Positions 8,413 to 16,547 are shown, counted from the stretch's first letter. The stretch is DNA of 64,000 nt from Rhizobium sp. P32RR-XVIII (GCF_012641395.1 NZ_JABAIH010000003.1:434001-498000); one strand, 5' to 3'. Notes: a model not told the origin generated them from the sequence alone. Numbers and translations: made by a program.

Positions 8413-8549
8413 TTTCATCTCCTCCATTGAAAATGTTGCCAGCCGTGCACGGCATCCTCCCGATGCGTGCCGCCTCGAACAGATTAGTGCAGAATGAAGG
8501 GCGCGCCGTTCCGTTTACGACGATTTGGGGTTGGAAACGGCCGCCGCGC

Positions 8550-9365
8550 TCAGTGCGATTTAGGCGACCTTGGTTTTTCGTTTTCCGCAGCCAAACTCTT
8601 CTGCAAGGCATCCATGATGTTGATGACATTGCCGGTGGACTTGATGGCGGGCTGCTTCTTCGCCGGTGCAACCTTCTTCATATCCTTCAGCTTGTTGCGG
8701 ATCATCATCTGGAGCTGCTTCTGGATCGGGTCCTGGACCAAGGAAGGGCTCCATTCTTTGGTCTCTTCCTTGACAAGCTTTTTCATCATGGCCAGCACTT
8801 TGCTGTCGACCTTGGTGTCAAGGTCGACATTCCAGGCCGGCTCCCGGACTTCATTGCCGTAGTGCAGCGTCCATAGAATGATACCCTTGCCCTGAGGCTC
8901 AAGCAGCACGGCTCGCTCGCGACGGTAGAGAACCAGTCTCGCGATACCGACGACATTGTTGGCCTTCATCGCCTCGCGAATGACGCAGAAGGCTTCCGTG
9001 CCGACCTTGTCTTCCGGCGCCAGGAAATGCGGCTTGTCGTACCAGATCCAGTCGATCGAGCCGCTCGGCACGAAGGTGTCGATATCGATGGTGCGGGTGC
9101 TCTCAAGCCCGACCTCGTCGAGTTCCTTGTCTTCGAGGATGACATAATCATCCTCTCCCTTCGGATAGCCCTTGGCCTGCTCCTTGTCGGAGACTGCGCG
9201 ATGGGTGACGCTGTCCACATACCGGCTTTCGACCCGGTTCCTGGTCTGGCGGTTCAGAACATGAAAGCGAACCTTGTTGCTCTCCGTGGTAGCCGGCGTC
9301 AGCGACACCGACGCGGTAACGAGCGAGAGCTTGAGATAGCCTTTCCAGAATGCTTGTCGCGCCAT
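8550..9365 (-). CDS. ku: Non-homologous end joining protein Ku (second copy)
   Basis: The 271-residue Ku begins MARQAFWKGYLKLSLVTASV, carries the core RFHVLNRQT, and has a short lysine-rich tail (DMKKVAPAKKQPAIKSTGNV). It is clearly diverged from the Ku at 2322, so the two are not a recent duplication. The start at 9365 has GAGGAGACC upstream. It lies 12 bases behind the glutathione S-transferase gene, apparently in one operon with DUF3175. No ligase gene accompanies it, so it would have to work with the LigD encoded at 3170 or another ligase. Heterodimer formation with the first Ku is possible but unproven. Confidence 0.94.
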   Translation of the reverse strand: MARQAFWKGYLKLSLVTASVSLTPATTESNKVRFHVLNRQTRNRVESRYVDSVTHRAVSDKEQAKGYPKGEDDYVILEDKELDEVGLESTRTIDIDTFVPSGSIDWIWYDKPHFLAPEDKVGTEAFCVIREAMKANNVVGIARLVLYRRERAVLLEPQGKGIILWTLHYGNEVREPAWNVDLDTKVDSKVLAMMKKLVKEETKEWSPSLVQDPIQKQLQMMIRNKLKDMKKVAPAKKQPAIKSTGNVINIMDALQKSLAAENEKPRSPKSH

Positions 9366-9376
9366 GGCTGGTCTCC

Positions 9377-10108
9377 TCAAGCCGCCCTGTCGAGTTCCGG
9401 ATAGTACCGGAAAATGCCGTCTTCGTTAAAGGGAATGCGGCGTTCGGACTTCAGGTAGCCGGCGATGTTCGGGCGCGCGGCCACCGCATCATGCAGGGCA
9501 GACAGCGCCGGGTATTTCTCCTCGTAGCCGTCCATCGCCTTCGGGAAGGCGTAGTTCAGGCCTTCGATGATCTGAAAGAGGGAGAGATCTGCATAGGTGA
9601 GTGCGTCACCGAGGATGTGTTTCGCGCCCTTCGGATTCTGTTGCAGCACGCGTTCGAAGTAGCCGAGGAATTTCGGGACGCGCTCCCTGATAAACTCGGC
9701 AGAACGGGCCTTTGCCTCCTCCTTCTGGTCCTCGTAGTAGAGCGAAGTGGCGATCGGGTGGTGCGTATCATGCACTTCGGCGACGAAGTCCGTGATCGTC
9801 AGCTGCAAGCCGTTCAGCACGTAACGGAGCCCCTCATCCTTCGGCGCGAGATTCAGCTTCGGGCCGAGATAGAAGAGGATATTGGCGACATGCGAGATGA
9901 TCAGCTCGCCGTCCTTCAGGAGCGGCGGAGCAAATGGAATGTGGGACTCGCTGCTGCTGCGCATCAGCCGCATCATCGCGCCGGTTCCGCGGCCGGGGCC
10001 GGATTCGCGCGTGACATCGATATAGACTGCGCCCGCCTCTTCCAGTGCCAGGCGGACGAATTCGCCGCGGCCTTGGATGCCGTTCCAATAATAAAGCTCG
10101 AATGCCAT
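9377..10108 (-). CDS. Glutathione S-transferase family protein
   Basis: The 243-residue protein has an N-terminal thioredoxin-like domain (FELYYWNGIQGRGEFVRLAL, with the substrate loop SHIPFAPPLL and ISHVANILFYL) and a C-terminal all-helical domain with the GST N-capping-box-like segment LTYADLSLFQII. The RGEFVRL pattern is nearest to sigma/alpha-like classes. The likely role is conjugation or peroxide reduction of electrophiles with glutathione in the cytoplasm. It lies 8 bases after the DUF3175 gene and 12 before ku, so it is probably co-transcribed with a DNA-repair gene under stress. Confidence 0.88.
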   Translation of the reverse strand: MAFELYYWNGIQGRGEFVRLALEEAGAVYIDVTRESGPGRGTGAMMRLMRSSSESHIPFAPPLLKDGELIISHVANILFYLGPKLNLAPKDEGLRYVLNGLQLTITDFVAEVHDTHHPIATSLYYEDQKEEAKARSAEFIRERVPKFLGYFERVLQQNPKGAKHILGDALTYADLSLFQIIEGLNYAFPKAMDGYEEKYPALSALHDAVAARPNIAGYLKSERRIPFNEDGIFRYYPELDRAA

Positions 10109-10116
10109 CCATCCCC

Positions 10117-10410
10117 TCAGTGTCTGGGCTCGCGGCCGAAATCCTTCCGCAATTCGTCCTTTGCCTTTTCAAGTGTGTCCTTTTGTTTCTTCGTCAACTG
10201 GTCGCCGGCCCGATTGATGTAGAAACTCAGCATCGACATGGCCGAGCGAAAGGGGCTCGACTTGCGGCGGTGGCTCTCTTCCGCCGATTGCTTGATGGAG
10301 TGAGCGATCTTCTTGGGATCGCCAAACTTGAAGACGCCTTCCTTGAGGTCCATGGCATCGCTGTGTTCGGTCACATCTTGCGACCATTTCTTTTTTGTCG
10401 CCTTGGTCAT
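10117..10410 (-). CDS. DUF3175 domain protein
   Basis: The 97-residue basic protein reads TKKKWSQDVTEHSDAMDL, then GVFKFGDPKKIAHSIKQSAE and SPFRSAMSMLSFYINRAG. This is the DUF3175 pattern, in which a W-S-V-T start is followed by EEGVF-DP--IA-SLK. The function of the family is unknown. The ATG at 10410 has AAGGAG nine bases upstream. It leads a DUF3175-GST-Ku run and follows a small glycine/lysine-rich gene, all probably read from the EcfG-type promoter at 10715. Confidence 0.85.
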   Translation of the reverse strand: MTKATKKKWSQDVTEHSDAMDLKEGVFKFGDPKKIAHSIKQSAEESHRRKSSPFRSAMSMLSFYINRAGDQLTKKQKDTLEKAKDELRKDFGREPRH

Positions 10411-10454
10411 GGAAAAAAACTCCTTGATCGAAGAACGGCATGCCGTTTCAGTGA

Positions 10455-10706
10455 TCAGTGATGGGTATGCTGCTCGTGGCACTTGCGCGTTGCCGCGGCC
10501 TTTTTCGCGGATGCGGACCGTTCCGCTGCCGAGCGGGACGCGGATGCAGCGCCGCCCTTGCGGCCGCCTTTTTCAGAGGATTCGTGCGTATCCTTCTTGC
10601 CGCGGCCCGAACCGGACTTGTTCCCGCCGCCACTTTCCTTGTTCACCGTGGCCCAGGCTCGACGCTCCGCTTCCTTTTCGGAAACGCCGCGCGACCTTGG
10701 CTGCAA
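10455..10706 (-). CDS. Small Lys/Gly/Ser-rich conserved protein, possibly 5'-truncated
   Basis: The 83-codon frame contains SEKEAERRAWATVNKESGGG followed by a KSGSGRGKK stretch and a basic alanine/serine tail with terminal histidines. The ERRAWATVNK core recurs in short rhizobial proteins sometimes labelled plasmid stabilisation proteins, without experimental support. The only start is a TTG at 10706, and the EcfG-type promoter would start RNA at about that base. The gene is therefore either nearly leaderless or has lost its original 5' end. The frame is closed by TGA six bases upstream of the TTG. Confidence 0.5.
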   Translation of the reverse strand: MQPRSRGVSEKEAERRAWATVNKESGGGNKSGSGRGKKDTHESSEKGGRKGGAASASRSAAERSASAKKAAATRKCHEQHTHH

Positions 10707-10714
10707 AGAGGATC

Positions 10715-10740
10715 AACCCCTCAAAACCAGGAAAAGTTCC
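10715..10740 (-). promoter_or_regulatory. EcfG/RpoE2-type promoter upstream of DUF3175-GST-Ku
   Basis: In minus-strand reading, GGAAC (10740-10736), 18 bases, GTT (10717-10715). It precedes the small basic gene and the DUF3175-GST-ku series. Confidence 0.55.
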
Positions 10741-10814
10741 GGCGAACAGAAGCAGTCGCAAATGCCGGCATGCCGAAAAGGGAGTTTGAGACGTTGGAGG
10801 GTTTGCCTTAGAGG

Positions 10815-10985
10815 CTAGCGGCCAGAGCGCCGATGTAGGATAGCGAATGACTTGCTGAGATCAACGAGTCGGCCGGGCTTGGCAGAGTTTTCAGGAAATA
10901 CGAAGCCGACCAGATTGTCGATTGCGAAGACGAGACCCAGCGCGAGAGCCAGATAAAGAAAGGCAGCGAAGGACAGGATCAGCAT
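10815..10985 (-). CDS. Small membrane protein (56 aa)
   Basis: This frame gives a 56-residue protein whose first 30 residues form a hydrophobic helix (MLILSFAAFLYLALALGLVF), followed by a charged cytoplasmic tail ending HRRSGR. It starts 3 bases after the stop of the 25-residue membrane peptide, with only AAGAG before the ATG, so coupled translation is likely. No family is recognised. The EcfG-type promoter at 11091 would drive both small genes. Confidence 0.55.
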   Translation of the reverse strand: MLILSFAAFLYLALALGLVFAIDNLVGFVFPENSAKPGRLVDLSKSFAILHRRSGR

Positions 10986-10988
10986 CTC

Positions 10989-11066
10989 TTAAACCGGCGC
11001 TATAAACATGTAGCAACCCGCTACGATCAGGGACAGGAGAATGGCGTCGAAATAGCCTCTGTTCAT
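10989..11066 (-). CDS. Tiny hydrophobic peptide (25 aa)
   Basis: The 25-residue product MNRGYFDAILLSLIVAGCYM... is one membrane-spanning helix with a short charged N-terminus. GGGAGG lies seven bases before the ATG and a good EcfG-type promoter ends 25 bases upstream, which supports real expression. It resembles KdpF-like single-helix subunits in size only; no kdp genes are nearby. It may be a stress-induced membrane micropeptide, or a leader for the 56-residue membrane protein that follows. Confidence 0.5.
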   Translation of the reverse strand: MNRGYFDAILLSLIVAGCYMFIAPV

Positions 11067-11090
11067 GGCATGCCTCCCATTTCCGCCATC

Positions 11091-11115
11091 AACCGCCGAG
11101 GCAAAAATTGGTTCC
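11091..11115 (-). promoter_or_regulatory. EcfG/RpoE2-type promoter for two small membrane proteins
   Basis: In minus-strand reading, GGAAC (11115-11111), 17 bases, GTT, ending 25 bases before the 25-residue peptide start. Confidence 0.6.
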
Positions 11116-11299
11116 ACGATTTGACGCCATGTACCGATATTTTTCGGGAGGTCCCACGCCGTCGTCTTCATTCAGCTGACCAAGCCCCCCTGAGCCATCT
11201 GTTGTACGACCATAAAGTACAAGTAATTCAAATGTATGACACTCTCTCGGACGCCGCCTTCGCAGCGTCCGCGCGGGTAGAATTCAGTATCGAATGTGT

Positions 11300-11593
11300 T
11301 CAGGCCGATTTAGGGCTGACGGCCCGTTTTGGAGCCGGCTTTTCGCCGCTCTTGGTTGCAACGCTTTTGGCCTTTGCGGCTGCTGTCGCGCTGTTCTTTG
11401 CGCCGGTTGTCGCAGTGCGCTTTGCCTTGCTCTTGACTTCTGACCCATCCTTGGACGCGGCAGAACGTTCGAGCGTTTCACGCTCTTTCCTTGCTTTTTC
11501 CCAATGTATGGAATCGCGCCCGGTAGGATGTCCCTCTTCTTCCCAGAGGGAATATGCGCGCTTTTTAATCCACTCTTCTCGAGTTTCGGTCAT
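11300..11593 (-). CDS. DUF2934 domain protein (first copy)
   Basis: The 97-residue protein has the DUF2934 signature near its N-terminus: EEWIKKRAYSLWEEEGHPTG followed by RDSIHWEKA. After about residue 40 it becomes a low-complexity Lys/Ala/Ser/Thr tail of histone-H1-like composition. The function of DUF2934 is unknown; the tail suggests nucleic-acid binding (inference). The ATG at 11593 follows GGAG, and an EcfG-type promoter lies 30 bases upstream. A paralogue is at 24007. Confidence 0.85.
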   Translation of the reverse strand: MTETREEWIKKRAYSLWEEEGHPTGRDSIHWEKARKERETLERSAASKDGSEVKSKAKRTATTGAKNSATAAAKAKSVATKSGEKPAPKRAVSPKSA

Positions 11594-11622
11594 CGCTGAT
11601 CTCCAGTCCCATCCTGCAATCA

Positions 11623-11648
11623 AACGCTAGACTGGCTGCGATGGTTCC
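11623..11648 (-). promoter_or_regulatory. EcfG/RpoE2-type promoter for DUF2934 gene
   Basis: In minus-strand reading, GGAAC (11648-11644), 18 bases, GTT, 30 bases before the DUF2934 start. Confidence 0.58.
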
Positions 11649-11723
11649 AGAGGAAGGGGCGATATTCAAGAGGAGTTTGACACGCTGCATGGTATATTTT
11701 TGCGCTGCAACATAAATAGGCAG

Positions 11724-12365
11724 TCAGGTGCTCTGAAATGCGGCAGCCTGCTCTAAATCGAGCACGAATTTCTTCCGGTTGGCGAGGGCATCGTCCTCGT
11801 GGCGGATACGCAAGAGATAGGACGGGTGGATGGTTACAAGAACCGGTGGATGGTTCGCCAGCCGAAGAACATGCCCCCGCTCGGGGGTGAGCTTCACTTT
11901 GGGACCGAGCAGCGAATAAAGCGCCGTGGCGCCCAACGCGACGACAAGTTTTGGCTGCAGGATCTCGAGTTCTGCGCCGAGCCACCAGGCGCATCGCTGG
12001 ATCTCCCCGGCATTGGGCTTGGAATGCAGGCGCCGCTTGCCGCGCTGCTCGAACTTGAAGTGCTTGACGGCATTGGTGACGTAACAGCGGGACCGATCGA
12101 CCCCCGCCTCCTCGAGGCACCTGTCGAGTAGAAGTCCTGCTGGCCCGACGAAAGGCTTGCCGGCGAGGTCTTCCTTGTCACCGGGCTGCTCGCCCACCAG
12201 CACGATCTCTGCTGTGGCCGGACCTTCGCCGAAGACGAGTTGGGTCGCGTACTTGTAGAGGTCGCAGCGAGTGCAGTGCTCGGCCTGGGCCTTCAACTCG
12301 CCGAGGTCTTTGGCGTCTGCGTTCTCCAGTGCGAAATCCGGCCCGAGCTTCGGCGCGACATTCAT
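11724..12365 (-). CDS. UdgX-type uracil-DNA glycosylase
   Basis: The 213-residue UDG-superfamily enzyme has the family 4/5-like motif GEQPGDKED, paired cysteines CTRC for the iron-sulfur cluster, and the C-terminal HPSYLLR loop. The insert GKRRLHSKP matches the UdgX R-loop, whose histidine is known in Mycobacterium to form a covalent bond with the abasic sugar after uracil excision. The start at 12365 has GGAGG; the longer frame runs over the promoter. It is divergent from cardiolipin synthase and has its own EcfG-type promoter, so it belongs with the Ku/LigD repair genes. Confidence 0.88.
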   Translation of the reverse strand: MNVAPKLGPDFALENADAKDLGELKAQAEHCTRCDLYKYATQLVFGEGPATAEIVLVGEQPGDKEDLAGKPFVGPAGLLLDRCLEEAGVDRSRCYVTNAVKHFKFEQRGKRRLHSKPNAGEIQRCAWWLGAELEILQPKLVVALGATALYSLLGPKVKLTPERGHVLRLANHPPVLVTIHPSYLLRIRHEDDALANRKKFVLDLEQAAAFQST

Positions 12366-12393
12366 CAGGCTTCCTCCTTTTGTCTTTGGCCTG

Positions 12394-12418
12394 AACCAAT
12401 CTGGAAGAGGTTTGTTCC
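12394..12418 (-). promoter_or_regulatory. EcfG/RpoE2-type promoter for udgX
   Basis: In minus-strand reading, GGAAC (12418-12414), 17 bases, GTT, 29 bases before the UdgX start codon. Confidence 0.62.
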
Positions 12419-12540
12419 GGCGCAGAAACAAGCCGGCACCTGGATCCTGATCTGCTGAAAATAGCGATGCAAAAAAATTCGCGTTTCAGTCGAGCCGTGG
12501 CGATTTGAACGCCACCGCTTTGCCGTTATATCTTCTTCCA

Positions 12541-14004
12541 ATGTTTTATCTCATATCGACCTACTGGCCGCATATTCTATTCGTCATATCGCTTGCTATG
12601 GGCGCCGCCGCGGCGATCCATGCCGCCATGACGAAGGAGGAAGTGCGCGCGGCCATCGGCTGGGTCGGCGTCATCATCCTGTCTCCCATTGTTGGAGCGG
12701 TGCTCTACGCCATCGCGGGTATCAACCGCATTCGGCGGAAATCGCTCAGCCTGCGCCGCGATGCTCTGCTACCTTCAGAGACCCTGGATGAGCTTGAGAG
12801 TTTCGATGCCGAGCCGGAGACAGTCATCAGCGGCTACGGGCGGCGCTTTGCGGCCTTGCAAACGCTCGGCGATCGTATCACCAACAATCCGCTGACCACT
12901 GGCAATACGATCGACGTCCTGGAAACCGGGGACGATGCCTACGCGGCGATGAAAGCTGCGATCGACACAGCCGAGCGCAGCATTCTGCTCGAGACCTATA
13001 TCTTCGACCGTGACAAAGTCGGCATCGAAATCGCCGACGCGCTGATTACGGCCGTGAAACGGGGAGTGGAGGTGCGCGTGCTGATTGATGCGGTCGGTGC
13101 ACGATATTCCGTGCCGAGCATTCTCGGCTATCTCGGCGACGGCGGCGTGAGGGTTTCCGTCTTCAATGGCAATGTCATCATGGGCTTGCGGCTGCCCTAT
13201 GCGAATCTCCGGACCCACCGCAAGATTCTGATCGTCGATGGACGCCTGGCGCTTACGGGCGGCATGAATATCCGCGAAGGCTTCTCTCAGGCGTTTGTCG
13301 GTGACGATTTTGCGCACGACACGCATTTCTCGGTTACGGGTTCTGCGGTTGCCGATCTCTTCGACGTCGCGGCTGAAGACTGGCGGTTTACCACAGGCGA
13401 GGTTCTGAACGAGGAGGCGTGGCGAGTCGAGACGCCGGAACGCCGGCCGGGTGATCCCGTCTTCATGCGCGTCGTGGCGTCCGGACCGGACCGCAGCCTG
13501 GAAACCAACCACAAGATGCTCATGGGCGCGTTTTCCGTTGCGCGGAAATCAATCCGCATCATGTCGCCCTATTTCCTGCCGGACCGCGAACTGATCAGCG
13601 CGCTGACGACGGCCGCCAGACGCGGCGTCGAGGTCGATATCGTCGTGCCGGCGGTCAACAATCTCCTGCTGGTCGATCGGGCGATGACGGCACAATTCGA
13701 CCAGATCCTCAAGAATTACTGCCGCATCTGGCGCGCTACCGGCAGCTTCAACCATTCGAAGCTTTTGACGGTTGACGGCGTCTGGGCCTATGTCGGGTCG
13801 TCCAATCTCGACCCTCGCTCGCTCCGGCTGAATTTTGAAGTGGATCTCGAAGTGCTGAACGAAGGCTTTGCGACGGAAATCGACGAACATATAGACGAGA
13901 TGCTTAAATCGGCGGTGCCGGTAACCTTGAAAGGCCTGCGGGCGCGGCCTTTCCCGGTGCGGCTTGTCGAAAAGATTCTGTGGCTGGGATCGCCTTACCT
14001 CTGA
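12541..14004 (+). CDS. cls: Cardiolipin synthase (phospholipase D family)
   Basis: The 487-residue protein has two N-terminal membrane helices (PLDc_N type, about residues 5-60) and two phospholipase D catalytic motifs: HRKILIVDGRLALTGG and NHSKLLTVDG followed by GSSNLDPRS. The pair forms one active site joining two phosphatidylglycerol molecules into cardiolipin at the inner membrane. I prefer the ATG at 12541; a TTG 36 bases upstream is also in frame. Neither has a clear Shine-Dalgarno. The endonuclease/phosphatase-family gene follows on the same strand after 93 bases, a common pairing. Confidence 0.92.
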   Translation: MFYLISTYWPHILFVISLAMGAAAAIHAAMTKEEVRAAIGWVGVIILSPIVGAVLYAIAGINRIRRKSLSLRRDALLPSETLDELESFDAEPETVISGYGRRFAALQTLGDRITNNPLTTGNTIDVLETGDDAYAAMKAAIDTAERSILLETYIFDRDKVGIEIADALITAVKRGVEVRVLIDAVGARYSVPSILGYLGDGGVRVSVFNGNVIMGLRLPYANLRTHRKILIVDGRLALTGGMNIREGFSQAFVGDDFAHDTHFSVTGSAVADLFDVAAEDWRFTTGEVLNEEAWRVETPERRPGDPVFMRVVASGPDRSLETNHKMLMGAFSVARKSIRIMSPYFLPDRELISALTTAARRGVEVDIVVPAVNNLLLVDRAMTAQFDQILKNYCRIWRATGSFNHSKLLTVDGVWAYVGSSNLDPRSLRLNFEVDLEVLNEGFATEIDEHIDEMLKSAVPVTLKGLRARPFPVRLVEKILWLGSPYL

Positions 14005-14097
14005 TTTTTTGTCAGCCTAAACCGTGGCAAGTTTCGCTGTTCGGCCTATACTCCCCGGCCTAGCCATTTTCGATCAACGGAGCACACGCAACCTCCG

Positions 14098-14922
14098 ATG
14101 CATGCCCGAAAAGACAATCTCCCCGCCAGCATTCTGACGTCGATCCGCAACCGGAAAAAGCGGCTGGATGCCATGCTTGCAGAGGCAAAGCCTCGATCCG
14201 AGGGCACACTGATCGCCTCGTACAACGTCCATAAATGCGTAGGCGCCGACAGGCGCCGCGATCCTGAGAGGACAAGCCGCGTGATCCACGAGATCGGCGC
14301 GGACGTGATCGCTCTCCAGGAGGCCGATACACGTTTCGGCGAACGCACCGGCATCCTTGACCTGGCGCGGCTTGAGCGCGAGACAGGGCTTATTCCGGTT
14401 CCGATTTCTGGCATGTCAAAGGCGCACGGCTGGCACGGAAATGTCGTGCTTTTCAAGAGAGGTTTGGTGCGCGACGTGCACCAGATCAAACTGCCCGGCC
14501 TTGAGCCGCGTGGCGCGTTGGTCGCGGAACTGGTTTTGGAGAACGGCGGAGAGCTTCGCATCATTGCCGCGCACTTTGGGCTTTTGCACCATTCGCGCGC
14601 GCGACAGGCGCAAATGCTGGTCGAGCTGATGGCGGATCGCACGGAGGTGACGACGGTTCTGCTCGGCGACCTCAACGAGTGGCGGCTCGGCGACCGCTCG
14701 TCGCTGAACACGCTTCAATCCGCTTTCCACTCGCAACCCGCTGCCGTTCCGAGTTTTCCGGCACGCCTGCCTGTATTGGCGCTCGACCGCATCATGTCAA
14801 ACCGCAAAGGCGTGCTCACCGCGGTCGAGGCGCACGATACGCCGCTCGCCCGCGTTGCCTCCGACCACCTGCCCATCAAGGCGGTTCTCAACCTGAAGCG
14901 CGTGGAAGAGCTGACGGCTTGA
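14098..14922 (+). CDS. Endonuclease/exonuclease/phosphatase family protein
   Basis: The 274-residue EEP-fold hydrolase has the motifs SYNVHKCVG (metal-binding Asn), VIALQEAD (catalytic Glu), LLGDLNEW (Asp/Asn) and a final SDHLPIKA (Asp-His). All metal and catalytic residues of the DNase I/exonuclease III/sphingomyelinase superfamily are visible. The substrate could be DNA, a phospholipid head group or an inositol phosphate. The position directly after cardiolipin synthase favours a phospholipid-linked role (inference). The first 40 residues are basic and probably not part of the fold. Confidence 0.85.
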   Translation: MHARKDNLPASILTSIRNRKKRLDAMLAEAKPRSEGTLIASYNVHKCVGADRRRDPERTSRVIHEIGADVIALQEADTRFGERTGILDLARLERETGLIPVPISGMSKAHGWHGNVVLFKRGLVRDVHQIKLPGLEPRGALVAELVLENGGELRIIAAHFGLLHHSRARQAQMLVELMADRTEVTTVLLGDLNEWRLGDRSSLNTLQSAFHSQPAAVPSFPARLPVLALDRIMSNRKGVLTAVEAHDTPLARVASDHLPIKAVLNLKRVEELTA

Positions 14923-14981
14923 TCCTGATCTGCAACGGCCGGAATACGGCTACTAGGCCTCTCGCGCTTTGAAACCCTCAC

Positions 14982-15971
14982 TCACAGGTACATCATCAAT
15001 GCCTTGAGAAATCCGTGAGGCCGGTCACGCGTCATGTCGAGCGCCTCGTCGAGCCGCTCCAGTGGAAAGTGGTGCGTGTAAAGGCTTGAGGGGTCGAGCT
15101 GCCCTTCCTGAACAGCTTCGACGGCATCGCGAACGTCCTGCACACAAACAGCAGGGTCGCGTTCATGGGCATTGATGACATCGAATCCCCGCTGGTTCCA
15201 AAGCCGCATGTTATCCTGCTGTGCATCGCCCTGATGATAGCCGGTAACAATGAGCTGTCCGCGTTCTTTCGTAAGTTCGCCGGCGAGATCGAGCGGCCAC
15301 TGCCTGCCGTCGGCCTCGATAACGCAGTCGCAGAAGCGGCCATCGGTGAGCGCCTTGACCTCGTCGATGATCCGGGAGTGGTCATGCATCGGGATGGTTT
15401 CGGATGCACCCGCGCGTCTTGCCAGTGCCAGCGAGAACTGGTGAGGGGAAATGGCGATCACGCGTGCTCCGGCCGAGACTGCGAGCTGCATCAGCAGTGC
15501 GCCGAGGAAGCCGATGCCGACGACCGCGACGGTGTGGCCGGTTCGGATCAGGCTGCGTTTGAAGATGTTCATCGAGCGGCCAAGCGGCTCTCCCGGAAAG
15601 GGTTGGCCGGCCAGTTGGTCTGGCAGTCGTATGACGGCATTCTTATCGGCGATGTCGTGGGTCGCATAGGCGTGATCGCTCAGCGCTGCAACGCGATCCC
15701 CGACGAAAAGATCTTCGACCTCTGCCCCGACGGCATCGATGACCCCCCAGCCTTCGTGTCCCAGGCCGCCAGGTTCTGTCGGAAATTTCATCCATTCGGC
15801 CCCAGCCCACGGTGTGAGGCTCGAAGCGCAGACACCGCAGCCTTCGAGTGCGACGCGCACCTGGCCGGCGGCCGGTTCGGGAAGCGGCAGGGTATCGACT
15901 CTCATCTGGCCAGCACCCGTAAGCACCGCGGCCTTCATCCGAGATGGCAGCGCCGATGTCACGATGTTCAT
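14982..15971 (-). CDS. Zinc-dependent alcohol dehydrogenase-like (MDR) protein
   Basis: The 329-residue medium-chain dehydrogenase has a catalytic-zinc cysteine in GCGVCASSL, GHEGWGV, and a nucleotide-binding motif VVGIGFLGALLMQLA. The four-cysteine structural zinc loop is absent, so it belongs to the MDR subgroup lacking that site. The substrate cannot be inferred. I set the start at 15971: GAGGAGG is eight bases before this ATG and only two before the earlier one. It is a single minus-strand gene, divergent from acylphosphatase. Confidence 0.83.
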   Translation of the reverse strand: MNIVTSALPSRMKAAVLTGAGQMRVDTLPLPEPAAGQVRVALEGCGVCASSLTPWAGAEWMKFPTEPGGLGHEGWGVIDAVGAEVEDLFVGDRVAALSDHAYATHDIADKNAVIRLPDQLAGQPFPGEPLGRSMNIFKRSLIRTGHTVAVVGIGFLGALLMQLAVSAGARVIAISPHQFSLALARRAGASETIPMHDHSRIIDEVKALTDGRFCDCVIEADGRQWPLDLAGELTKERGQLIVTGYHQGDAQQDNMRLWNQRGFDVINAHERDPAVCVQDVRDAVEAVQEGQLDPSSLYTHHFPLERLDEALDMTRDRPHGFLKALMMYL

Positions 15972-16208
15972 GAACATTCCTCCTCAAGCAACAGCTATTG
16001 CGGCCATGCGGCAATTCAACCGGCACGCGGCTCTCGACCGCCTTCGAGCTGAACAACGAGCACTGCTTCGGGGAGTGACAACGAAGGGCAGCCCGTGCGT
16101 CGCGGCCAGCGCTCATCGGCGGCTGATCCGCCGCCCAAAATAGCGTAAGCTTGGACGGCGGAAGCGACCTTTCCGCACTCACGCGGACATGAGCCGAGGG
16201 AGAGGGCT

Positions 16209-16496
16209 ATGACGGATGATCGCCAGGCAACATTGGTGCGAATAACCGGCAGGGTACAGGGCGTGGGCTTCCGCCTCTGGGCACGCGACCAGGCTCGGCG
16301 TCTCGGATTGACAGGTTGGGTTCGCAACGAGGCTGATGGCTCCGTCAAAGCCTTGATTGCGGGCGAGACCCCTGCGGTTTCCGCCATGCTGAGCGAGTTT
16401 CGGAAAGGCCCCCGCGGCGCTGCAGTGTCCAACGTCGAGGTGCAGCCGATCGCGATTGACGAAGCGCCGTCGGAATTCAGCATCAGAGCGGGCTGA
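16209..16496 (+). CDS. acyP: Acylphosphatase
   Basis: The 95-residue protein has the acylphosphatase signatures GRVQGVGFRLWARDQA (phosphate-binding loop and catalytic Arg) and GWVRNEADGSV (catalytic Asn). It hydrolyses acyl phosphates such as 1,3-bisphosphoglycerate and acetyl phosphate in the cytoplasm. Length and motifs are canonical. GAGGGAGAGGG precedes the ATG. Confidence 0.95.
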   Translation: MTDDRQATLVRITGRVQGVGFRLWARDQARRLGLTGWVRNEADGSVKALIAGETPAVSAMLSEFRKGPRGAAVSNVEVQPIAIDEAPSEFSIRAG

Positions 16497-16547
16497 CGAC
16501 GGCAGTTTTGGCGTAACCTGCATCGCATTCCGCTCTTCCCGAGACAG

